DNA of 64,000 nucleotides from Tupaia tana (Eukaryota; Chordata; Mammalia; Scandentia; Tupaiidae). This document shows positions 1 through 8,939 of this stretch, piece by piece. The notes below the pieces were generated by a model that did no database searches, was not told where the DNA came from, and saw only the letters and a list, made by a program, of their open reading frames with translations. The stretch covers positions 77,241,791 through 77,305,790 of the forward strand of contig JAKSZU010000013.1 of the NCBI GenBank assembly GCA_026018925.1. Direction: 5' to 3'. A program made the position numbers and the translations under genes. Within the stretch, counting starts at the first letter, position 1. Each line of letters begins with the position of its first letter.

Positions 1-272
1 TGTATTTAAGCATAAACACATGTAAGTATATATGTTTTTATTTCTATACATATGTAAAGCTACATATAAATATATACATAATACAAAAAGGTACACCGAA
101 TATTAAAGTAGTTATTTATGGGTTGAATAGAAATAATTTCCTATTTTTTTTGTTTATATGCATTTTCCTATACATCTAACATGTATCATATTGTAATTAT
201 TAAAAATGTATAAACATACATGTACATGAAGAACACGTACTCCAGTATTTTTGTTTGTTTGCTTGTTTGTTT

Positions 273-512
273 TGAGAGATTTTTGCTAAAGGGCATGTGC
301 ACTCGTCAGAAAAACAGAGACAAAAAGCAAGAAATCACTCCCCAGGAGGGATGGCCATGCCACAGTCCCTTCTCCTCCATTCTCCTCTTGAGATTTTGGG
401 CATGCATGCACCCGCACCCAGTGTGAATTTCAAGCTGCTGGGTCCAGGACTCGAGGTGCGATCGACAATGTGGGAGTCCAGTGCCTTAACCACTATGCCA
501 CCTGCTGGCCCC
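273..512 (-). repeat. t-SINE, long form
   Basis: Reverse copy of the local tRNA-derived SINE: CT-rich tail module at the left and tRNA-like head (ccacctgctggcccc) at the right. The family consists of a tRNA-like head with A and B boxes, a unique middle (gagaatggaggagaagggat) and a tail ending ctatagcaaaaacctctcc. Confidence 0.85.
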
Positions 513-514
513 AG

Positions 515-752
515 CATTTTTTTTTTAACTTGCTGTAGAGTGCATGCACTTGCCAAAGAGAGAGAGAGAGAAAGTGAGAAAATATCCCCAAGGGGAATAG
601 CCATGCCACAATCTCATTTCTTCCATTCTGCTCTCAGGATTTTGGGCACACATGTATACATGCTATTTTTTCAAGCCTCTAGGTCTGGGACTTGAACTGC
701 ATATGCAACCATGTGGGATCCAGCTACCTTAACCAATATTACTGGCTGGCTC
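515..752 (-). repeat. t-SINE, long form, diverged
   Basis: Second reverse copy directly following the first, with a T-run at its left edge (the A tail) and a degraded head. Confidence 0.75.
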
Positions 753-830
753 AATTCCAGTATTTTATAGAGTAGTAAAATATTGGAAATAAATAGCCAA
801 AAGGAGTTGGCATTAAAAATCACTGTATCT

Positions 831-1098
831 AAGAACCAGCAGTTGGTGTAATGGCTATGTCTCTGGACTCCCATGTAGGCAACCGAGGTTCGAGTCCTGG
901 ACCCGGTGGCTTAAACTCACGCTGGGCACGTGTGCTTGCATGCCCAAGATCCCAAGAGGATAATAGAGGAGACGGGATTGCGGCGTGGCCATCCCCCCTG
1001 GGGACTTTTCTCACTTTCTGTCTCTCTGTCTATCTTTCTGGCGAGCACACACGCCCTATAGCAAATACCTCTCCAAAAAAATAAATAATAAAAAATAA
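831..1098 (+). repeat. t-SINE, long form, with target-site duplication
   Basis: Forward copy with an intact B box (ggttcgagtcc). It is flanked by near-identical direct repeats of the type aaaatcactgtatct at about 814-829 and 1096-1112, the mark of L1-driven insertion. Confidence 0.9.
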
Positions 1099-1640
1099 AA
1101 ATTACTGTATCTATAAGAAGGAATTCACAGTCATTAATAAATTAATATTATTGACATAGAAAATACTCTTTTCTGATTTTTAAAAATATATTACTAAGTA
1201 TTGTATACATTAAGGCCTCAATTTGGTTTTGCCCAATTTTTTACCCATTTTTTTAAAGAAAATATACTAAATATTAATAGAGGTTTTCTCTATGTAGTTA
1301 ACATTGTTACTTTTTTTTCTTCTTTGTAACAAAATTTTACTAGTAAATATTTTAATCTTTTTATTTTTAAGTAAAACATTGTAGGAAATCATGAAATTTG
1401 AGTTTTGTCTTGACTATGCTTTTAGCTTTTACTTAAATTCCCTTTACAACCTCTGTGTTTCTTCATTTATAAAATGAGTTTGAAAACAATTCTCTAACCC
1501 CTCTGAAATCTTATCACTGAAATATTTTGTTTTACCTTCATGACATTTCTATTCTGACTTAAAGAAAAAGATATTTTCTATATTTTTTGTTTACCTAATG
1601 CTGTGTTTCTTAGAATCTATTTGTGGTTTTTCTTCTGAAG

Positions 1641-1727
1641 TTCATGTTCTTTGGTGGAACGAGAGTGCAGACAGTCGTGCAGCTGGAAGACATCAGTCTC
1701 ATGAGGATCCCAGAGTTGTGGCAGCTG
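1641..1727 (+). CDS. NIPSNAP3A: NIPSNAP3A-like, coding exon 5
   Basis: 87-bp exon between an AG acceptor (ctgaag) and a GTAAGC donor. With a leading G from exon 4 it reads VHVLWWNESADSRAAGRH and continues to VVAA, the conserved C-terminal block of NIPSNAP3 proteins. It differs from exon 5 of the downstream copy at only two positions that I see (D/E and a silent change). The A/B name rests on position: first of two copies, farther from ABCA1, as in human. Confidence 0.9.
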
Positions 1728-1816
1728 GTAAGCCATTTCACTAGGCATGAATTATATTTACGACAGATTTGATTCAGTCAATAACTTTATGTGCCTTCTT
1801 TGAAATGTTTTTTCAG

Positions 1817-1893
1817 TTCGGGAAAGCGTAAACTTCCTAGAATCTCAACAGAATATGCTTCTGATACCTACGTCATTTTCACCATTGAAATAG
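1817..1893 (+). CDS. NIPSNAP3A: NIPSNAP3A-like, terminal coding exon 6
   Basis: Acceptor tttcag, then 77 bp reading (V)RESVNFLESQQNMLLIPTSF and ending SPLK-stop, the known NIPSNAP3 C-terminus. The frame joins exon 5 in phase. No damage is visible, so this copy is probably functional, but exons 1-4 are not in view. Compared with copy 2 it has NFLE where copy 2 has NHIV. Confidence 0.9.
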
Positions 1894-2390
1894 TTTTCTC
1901 CTGAAATATGAAATATTTCATTAACTGATATAAGAAGTATCTGCTAGTGATGATTAAATATTCCCAAAAGAGTCTTTCTTTTATTTGAAGGAGGTGGTAA
2001 GTTCATTCTTTATGTCCCTTGCATTTTTTTAAAACTACCTCTGTACTTTGTCACCACTACCTCCAAAAATACTTCCGTTCATTTTCCCCATGGCATTTCA
2101 GTATTTGTAATACATATTAAATGTTTGTCACTACTCTAAGATCTTAATGTTTTCATGTTTCAGTATAGCTCTTTTTCTATATTTTGACAACTGTTTTTTA
2201 TAGTATTTTCTTATATTCAAATGATGATGTAACATTTCCATTCTTGTGGCAATATTTTGTAATTATCAATATTCATGTACTTTCTTATCATAACTATTTT
2301 CCTGAGATTTTCTTTTCAGTTTTTGTCCAGTGAAGTTTATTATATAATGCCAAATGAAATTCATCAAAATATTAAGTACATTTCTCTACC
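1894..2390 (+). other. NIPSNAP3A: NIPSNAP3A-like 3' UTR, truncated at the duplication joint
   Basis: Aligns by eye with the 3' UTR of the second copy (26264-26985, apart from a SINE present only there). Similarity stops at about 2388, where ABCA1-like sequence begins. An AATAAA lies just past the joint at about 2424, so the transcript may end inside ABCA1-derived DNA. Confidence 0.65.
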
Positions 2391-2696
2391 CAACTGACCA
2401 AGCTCATGAGAAGAAGAAAACCAAAATAAACATCCCTGGCATAACAAGTATTCAACACTGAACCATGATATCTAGAAGCTGCAAGACCTTCCAAGTGTCT
2501 ATTGCCAGCACATGGTACTGAGTCTTCCTGGGACTCTCCTCATTATCACATGTCATCACAGAGTCCATCCATGAGACAGTGCCCAAAGAACTACATATTT
2601 CATGGAGTCCTCACAACAAACTTATAAGAGCAACATTTATATCACATTTATGCAAACTGAAGTTTTTTGTGTGTTTTATTGTTTGTTTTTGTTTTG

Positions 2697-2947
2697 TAGA
2701 GAGATTTTTGCTGTAGGGCATGTGTGCTTGCCAGAAAGAGAGAAAAACAGAGACAGAAAGCAAAAAATCACCCCCCTAGAGGGGATGGCCATGCTGTAAT
2801 CCCTTCTCTATTCTCTGGAGATTTGGGGCACTCATGCACATGCGCCCAGCATGAGTTTTGAGTTTTAAGCCACCGGTTCTGGGACTCAAACCACGGTTGA
2901 CTACATGAGAGTCTATCAACGTAACCATTATGCCACCTGCTGATCCC
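2697..2947 (-). repeat. t-SINE inside the ABCA1-derived segment
   Basis: Reverse long-form copy. The matching place in true ABCA1 (about 58510) has no SINE, so it inserted after the duplication. Confidence 0.85.
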
Positions 2948-3246
2948 CAAACTGAAGTTTTAAAAGGATAACTGGTTGCCCCTGTTCAGTTCAAGCAGCA
3001 AGTAAGTGGCAGAATTATATGACTCCAGATTTATTTTAATTCTAGACCATGCTGCCACAAGCTTTAAACTGACTCGTTCACAATACCTCTTAGCATTTTT
3101 TTTTCGTAGTTTAGGAAAATATCCTAAACTTCCAATAGACACCATCAGGCCACAATCTGATGTTTCCCCATCACCCCAGTCTATTTATAGCCTTTAATTC
3201 CACTAATCAGTAATGATATAACAGGGGTCAAGTTTAGCAAATAATC

Positions 3247-3334
3247 TTAGCTATCATCACATATGTGTCACCAGAAAATCCAAAATGTTTGTTCCCATCA
3301 GGTTCTGAAGGATATCTATAGTGGTCTCTTTTCT
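3247..3334 (-). pseudogene. Relic of ABCA1 exon 32
   Basis: Counterpart of the intact exon at 58801-58895. The acceptor region (CAG then AGAAAAG) and the stretch reading DILQNL are still visible. Small deletions shorten it from 95 to about 88 bp and shift the frame near its end, and the donor is changed. It cannot be a working exon. Confidence 0.75.
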
Positions 3335-3754
3335 CTGGCATCACATAAAAAATCAAACACGCATGTCTTTAAAGGAAAGAACTGAGGGGAAAAACAGAGC
3401 TAGGACTATAGGCACATGTGTCCCTCTAACATGTACCATAGTGTGACCAGAACTATGACCCTAGGACACAGGCACTGCCCTCAACCAACCACCACCAAGA
3501 CTGGGTTCATTCTGCCATAGACATTGATCATACACTTATACCAACCAAGGTCTTCCTTAGGAAACTAGTATGAACGTCTAAACAACAAACATTGAAATGA
3601 GATTCTTCAGTCACAAAAGATATTTTGGGAGCAATATCATTAACTATATCTCATCAATTCTTTTGTTCACTGGAGTTATATTAATGACAGAATAACTGTT
3701 ACTACATTGTATACTTCTGTTTCTTTTTATTTTTAAATTATTTTAGGTTTTAAC

Positions 3755-4016
3755 ATTAGGTGTGTGCACTTGCCAGAGAGAGAGAGAATGAGAAATCATA
3801 CCTCCAGGGGTGTTGGTCACACCACAGTCCCAGACTCAACAGCTTAAAACTCACACAGGGTGCATGTGTATGCATGCCCAAAGTCCTAAGAGGAGAATGG
3901 AGAAGGGATTGCAGCATGACCATCCCACTGGGGGATGATTTCTCGCTTTCTGTCTATCTGTGTCTTTCAGGTGAGCACACATACCCTATAGCAAAAATTC
4001 CTCTCTAAGAAAAAAA
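3755..4016 (+). repeat. Fold-back t-SINE composite
   Basis: The left part (3755-3830) is a reverse-oriented tail/middle fragment. The right part (3831-4016) is a forward fragment of the same modules ending in an A-rich tail. The two arms are inverted repeats of each other and could form a hairpin. Confidence 0.65.
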
Positions 4017-4799
4017 AAATCAAATGAACAGTTTGGAAATGACCTATAGTTCTCTCTTTAAAGTACTTTAACTAAATAGAAAAGCCAAACTACAACACAC
4101 TATTAAACCTTCCAAAAAGGATAGACTGAGACAATCTTAAGAACCTCTGAGAGGTATCCCAGCTAAATTTCCCTGAGTACTACCACTTTTCACAGGACCT
4201 AAAATTTGAATATCAGTAGGAATTTCCAGGGTACAGCTCCTACCTTCAGATTTGCTCCAATACATCTCAATGATGATCTTCATCAATACTGTGAACTTTC
4301 TGAATCAGGGGCAATGCCTCTCTTGTCAATACAGGCTGGAAAGTTGTACACATATCTACAATATTGGTCTTTCATATTCTCCTATCTATCCTCATGCCAT
4401 ACCTTCCCCCACCAACACATTTGGACTCATATGGGTATTCACCAACCTAAAAGAAAAAAATGTAAATCTTTGTAAGTTACTATCTCATCTTTCAGGTTGA
4501 TAAGTGAAAGATTTGACAGTAAATATCCATGTCAATAGACAGGAATCTACCTTAAAGAGCTGTTCTCACCCAGGGAGTCCATAGATATACCTCACAATGA
4601 CTCAGCTCTTCTATAACAATGATTATCATGCTTTCCTACTGGAACCCACAGTAAGAAATAAGAATTACATTATGATCATATTTTTCTTCATATATTCCTA
4701 TATTCTATTGTGTTTGTGTATATATAGGTGTGCATATATATGCGTGTATGTATATACGTATATATGTATACACACACTTATGAGGTGTTGACCTCATTT

Positions 4800-5041
4800 T
4801 TTTTGGGGGGGGGAGAGGTTTTTGCTTTTAGGGCGTGTGCGCTCACCAGACAGAGAGACAGAAAGCGAGAAATCACCCCCCAGGGGGGATGGCCATGCCG
4901 CAATCCCTTCTCCTCCATTCTCCTCTCGGGATCTTGGGCACACATGCTTGGCATGAGTTTTAAGTCACCGGGTCCGGGACTTGAACCACGGTCACCTACG
5001 TGGGAGTCCAGCGACATAGCCATTACGCTAACTGCTGGTCC
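4800..5041 (-). repeat. t-SINE, long form
   Basis: Reverse copy flanked by the direct repeat ttgacctcat (about 4788-4797 and 5042-5051). Many CpGs are kept, suggesting a young copy. Confidence 0.9.
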
Positions 5042-5090
5042 CTTGACCTCATATTTTTCACTGTGATATTTTTCTATTTCTAAATTTTTC

Positions 5091-5331
5091 TAGAGAGATT
5101 TTTGCTGTATGGTGTACGTGCTTGTCAGAGACAGACAGAGGGACAGAAAACAAGAAATCACCCACCAGGGGGAATGGCCTCACTTCAATCTCTTCTTCAT
5201 TTTCTCCTTGGGATTTAGGACATGCGCACACACACACAATGGGCATGAGTTTTAAGACCAGGTTCAGGACTCAAACTACAATTGGTCATGTGGAGTCCAG
5301 CAATGTAACCATTACGCCATCTGCTGGTCCC
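5091..5331 (-). repeat. t-SINE, long form
   Basis: Reverse copy 50 bp from the previous one. Together they occupy part of the place where the ABCA1 exon 30 region is missing from the duplicate. Confidence 0.85.
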
Positions 5332-5479
5332 ATCTACTTCCAAATTTTTTTAATATTGGTTACCACCCATGTTTTAGAAGATATACTGTCTATCATCCCA
5401 TACCAATTCATATAATTTACAAATAATAGTATTACCAACAATAGCAGTCACATGAAAAAATATTTCAGGAAAAAAATAA

Positions 5480-5665
5480 TAAAAGATAGCCATTAGGCTC
5501 TGTGTATAAGGTATACATTAAACACAAATGAATTTTGTGTTTCAGCTTGGATCTTGTTTCCAAGATATGTTATTATGTACATGCAAATATTCCCAATTCC
5601 TAAAAAATCTGAAACACTTCTGGTCTCAAGCATTTCAAATAAGAGAGTCCCAACTTGAATAGAGG
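5480..5665. repeat. MER2-like (Tigger group) DNA transposon fragment
   Basis: Shares phrases with the fuller copy at 23890-24235 (atgaattttgt, ccaagatat, atctgaaac, ttctggtc). Named from memory of the MER2 consensus. Confidence 0.5.
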
Positions 5666-5886
5666 AGAGGAACTGAAATGTACAGTAGAGGACAGGCCTA
5701 TTATCTCAGGGGTAGTTCACTATTGTCCTATGCATACAATATTAGCTTTGTGTAGGACCTGGCCACAGCTGACAAAATATATTTCACTGTGTCATTCTTA
5801 AGTCCATTCCCGTGGCTTTCAGCATAGTAAGTAGAGTTGGTCTGCCTGAATCTTCCTCTTTCCTGGGGCACAGAAGACAAACATAC

Positions 5887-6011
5887 CCAACGACTGTGTA
5901 CAGCTCATTGGACATCCAGAGCTGACGTTCCAGGCTGGGATACCTGACAAAGGGTGGCACAATCAGGCTGAACACCAGGGCAATGCAGACAAATACAGCT
6001 GGTAGGACAAC
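5887..6011 (-). pseudogene. Relic of ABCA1 exon 29, frame still open
   Basis: Counterpart of the intact exon at 61923-62047, with the same length of 125 bp and no stop in the ABCA1 frame. It reads [20 protein letters not shown] followed by [17 protein letters not shown]. The membrane segment is unchanged, while several following residues differ. The acceptor AG has become AC, and the donor GTATGT is kept. The lack of neighbouring exons and of an acceptor argue for a pseudo-exon. Confidence 0.85.
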
Positions 6012-6735
6012 GTATAACCAGACAGAGGGGGAAGGGAGATAGTCGGAAAAGGTGGAAGTTAGGAATGAGGCCTAAGGAGGAGGCCTCTACCAGTCAAGCC
6101 AGCCTCCCTGACCAGCTAGCACAGGAATCAGGAGTACAGGATCCATTGCTGAACTCAATAAAGCATTCATGTCAACTGAAAACTAAACCTTTCCCTCCAG
6201 GGCATTTTTTGGAAGCCAGCAGCACAAGGCCAGAGGCTACAGCCACTTGGTAGAGGCACTCAGCTTCGAACTTCACAGAGTAAACAGTGATCACATGTCA
6301 GGGTGAATGAGAATGTCGGGTTCTTCCCTTTTACCCCCTGAAGACTGGAGGGACAACACTGGGCCATGAGCCCAGTGTGGCTCAGTAGAAAGTCCTGAAC
6401 CATGAGCCAAAAGACACTATTCTGAGTGTACCCATGTGAAGTCAGTTCTCCCTCTGGCCTCTGTTTCTCATCTGTAATCTAGGGACTGAAAACAGATGGC
6501 CCGTTAGGATCCAGAGAAGCCAACTGTACAGCAATGGCTCCAATCAGAGTTAGCAGCAGCCATTGTCTCCATCCATCATTGTCTCAAAAAGCATAATTTT
6601 CTAAATCCTTTTTGAATTTCCTCAAACTTCACCCAGACCTTCCCTGAAAACAATTCTTTGCCCATACTTTATAAGTAAACCCAAAACTCTTTCCATTTAG
6701 TGCTGAGAAATTTATCCTTTAAAACACAAAGCTTG

Positions 6736-6908
6736 GGCCAGTCAGTTGAAATGGTGGGTAAGGTGGCTGGATCACACATGGCCTACCAAGTTTGAGTCCT
6801 AGACCTGGTAGCTTGCTTTCTCACGTTCCCAATCTCTCTCTCTCTCTTTTTCTCTAGGGTAAATTAAAAATATAATAATATAATAATAAATAAATTTTTT
6901 TAAAAAAA
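6736..6908 (+). repeat. t-SINE, short form
   Basis: Head gggccagtcagtt, B box near gtttgagtcct, then a (ct)n stretch and A-rich tail; the long-form middle module is missing. Flanked by the direct repeat aaaacacaaagcttg. It is absent at this exact place in the ABCA1 paralogue. Confidence 0.8.
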
Positions 6909-7019
6909 CACAAAGCTTGAAATCATGGTTTTAGTATTCTGGGGTTCCAATGCAGAAATTTATCATTGTTTGAAAAATTCTATGGAAAAACACAGTAATA
7001 AGAATTATCACATTTAATT

Positions 7020-7185
7020 ATAAAGAGTACCCTAAGTAGTAGTAATGTTTTCACCAATAACAAACAAGGTAAATTAAGGATTACAGATACTAAGTAACTC
7101 GCCCAAGGTCATACAGCTAATAAGTAGCAGAGCCAGAATTCAAATTCAGGTCTGTTATACTCTCTGCATTACCCACAATCTGTAG
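7020..7185 (-). repeat. MIR, shared with the ABCA1 paralogue
   Basis: Reverse MIR with the core phrases ctcgcccaaggtcatacagct and gccagaattcaaattcaggt. The matching MIR lies at about 63410-63610 in intron 28, so it was present before the duplication. Confidence 0.75.
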
Positions 7186-7489
7186 GGAAGAGTCTCTGCA
7201 GACCTTTAATCTATACTTCTTGATTTTAAAGGGAGAAATAATTTTATCCTTCTAGCCCAGAGAGTTAACATGTAAAAACTGACTTGCGGTCAATAATATA
7301 ATCAGTCTTCTCTGTTGGCCAATTATATTCTTATCTGCTTGGCTATCTCTCCAATCAATTTACAGTTAATCATTAACTTACAGAAAAATCAATTTTCCAG
7401 TAAGTTTATATATAAAGTACTCTGGCATAACATTTCTCATGTTATGTAAGGTTTTTTTAAAAAACGTGTTAATGTCAGTCCCCATTCTA

Positions 7490-7765
7490 AACACTTATCC
7501 ATTTTTACCCTCATAACAACACTGCATTAGTGTTATTCCCATATATTATTAGGTTGTCGGAAAAGTCATGACCCATTTTTGCATGGAAAAACATACATCA
7601 TGACTTTTCCAAAGACCGAATATTATTCCCATTTTATAGATGAGAGTGAGGCACAGAAAAGTAACTTGCTAGTAGATATATGAGTGACAGAAAGCAGAAC
7701 TGAGACTGAATTGCAGACAGTCTGTCTCCAGCATCTGTATCATAACCATTATGCTATCTTGCCTT
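7490..7765 (-). repeat. MIR interrupted by a MITE
   Basis: MIR phrases occur on both sides (cctcataacaacactg and cccattttatagatgag) with a 74-bp palindromic element between them. Confidence 0.65.
7549..7622. mobile_element. Mariner-type MITE 1
   Basis: About 74-bp near-palindrome. The terminal inverted repeats are ttaggttgtcggaaaagtca and its near complement at the right end, next to TA. It is too short to encode a transposase. Three relatives occur in this window. Confidence 0.75.
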
Positions 7766-8089
7766 CACTGGGCAGAGAGCTGCAACCCACTTAGGAAGCC
7801 AGAGTGCCTGGCCTAGAACATCTCACATGAGCAAAAATTCTTTCCAACTCCTGGTAACCAGCAGCCTCTTCAGAAAAGGGCTATGAATCCTTGGTGTGTG
7901 AGTTACCAGTCTTTGCCCTCCATCCCTCTGAGCAGATTGAAAAAGTCAACACTGAAGCTGACATGTTATCTAGGTATTTTTGAAAACACTTCATTCCTCT
8001 AACCAGTATCTTCAAATAATTAAGAAAAAAATTAACAGTATGATAAAAAATTAGGCAAATGTAATAAATCAAGACCTTAAAATAAATAG

Positions 8090-8470
8090 GACATGGCCTA
8101 TATAGTTATGAAAAGTGCTTAATTCATAAGAAATCAGAGAAATGTAATTTAAATAGAGATACTTCTTACCCATGAGGCAAATAGTAGTCTTTCAGTAGAA
8201 AAATCACCCAAAATATGGAGAAAGAGGAATTTCCATTCACTGACAGTAGAACTACGAATTGATATTAAGAAAATAATTAAGAGTTAGTGATGTTGATTCA
8301 GTAATTCCATTTACAAGTGTACCTAAGGAGATATATACAGTTATTCACTGAAGCATTATTTATAAGATAAATATATGGAAACAAATATCAATGACAAAGG
8401 AGTAACAAAGCTATGGTATACTCATACTCTGGATTATTGGAGAGTAAATAAAATAAATGAACCAGTTCTA
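8090..8470 (+). repeat. Ancient L1 fragment
   Basis: Recalls the 3' end of L1 ORF2 in old mammalian L1 (phrases such as gcattatttataa and ctatggtatactcatac). It is highly diverged and its boundaries are uncertain. Confidence 0.5.
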
Positions 8471-8694
8471 CACTACTTACTTTGAACCTTTGGCAAGTAC
8501 TTAGACTCTTTGAATGTCTTGTTTCTTGTTTTTTGGTTTAATCTATAAATGGAAATGCCAACTTCACAAAGTACAATTAGAGGGTAAGGTAAAGCAAACA
8601 GCATAATATATGAAGGAGTCTTCCAAAAGTTCATGGAAATGCATATATGAAAAAGCTATACATAGATTTCCATTTTTTAACCAAAATAATTTTT

Positions 8695-8935
8695 AAAAAA
8701 ATCTTTGTCAGAGAGTACATGTATTCATCAGAGAGAGATGAGGGAGGGTAGCAAGGATAAGAAAGCACCTCCCATGGAGAATCATCACACTGTAATCCTT
8801 TCTCCTCCATTTCTACCCCTTTTTTGGGATTTGCACACACACCTGGTGTTTGGTTTATTTTGTTTTTCAAATTTCTGGGTCCAGGACTTGAACAGTATTG
8901 TCAGCTACATGGCATCCAGCCACCTTCACCACTCT
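8695..8935 (-). repeat. t-SINE, long form, old and diverged
   Basis: Reverse copy with a damaged B box and many changes. Confidence 0.7.
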
Positions 8936-8939
8936 CAAT

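Larger units (their letters stand above)
1..1640 (+). other. NIPSNAP3A: NIPSNAP3A-like gene, part of intron 4
   Basis: AT-rich DNA upstream of the first recognised exon of copy 1. It holds three t-SINE copies and otherwise no coding signal. Exons 1-4 of this gene would lie before the window. The intron assignment follows from the exon order of the complete second copy. The last part (about 1560-1640) resembles the end of intron 4 of the second copy (about 25920-26013). Confidence 0.7.
2388..7500 (-). pseudogene. Duplicated ABCA1 fragment (introns 32 to 28) with relic exons
   Basis: This stretch resembles the real ABCA1 locus at 58241-64000 in the same order and orientation. Blocks by eye: 2388-3705 with 58241-59260, 4020-4260 with 61262-61455, 5765-6735 with 61815-62760, and 6905-7500 with 63312-64000, reaching the window end. 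Relics of exon 32 and exon 29 sit at the expected places. Exons 31 and 30 are missing, where SINE clusters or unrelated DNA now sit. Introns are retained, so this is a genomic duplication and not a retrocopy. Homology may go further right, but the window lacks the comparison sequence. Confidence 0.85.

Noticed and set aside
831..905. tRNA gene suggested by A-box and B-box-like sequences
   Set aside because: It is the tRNA-derived head of a SINE followed by its body and A tail, with target-site duplications.
7549..7622. Terminator or microRNA hairpin
   Set aside because: The palindrome recurs at four loci with the same ends and TA flanks, so a MITE is the simpler reading.
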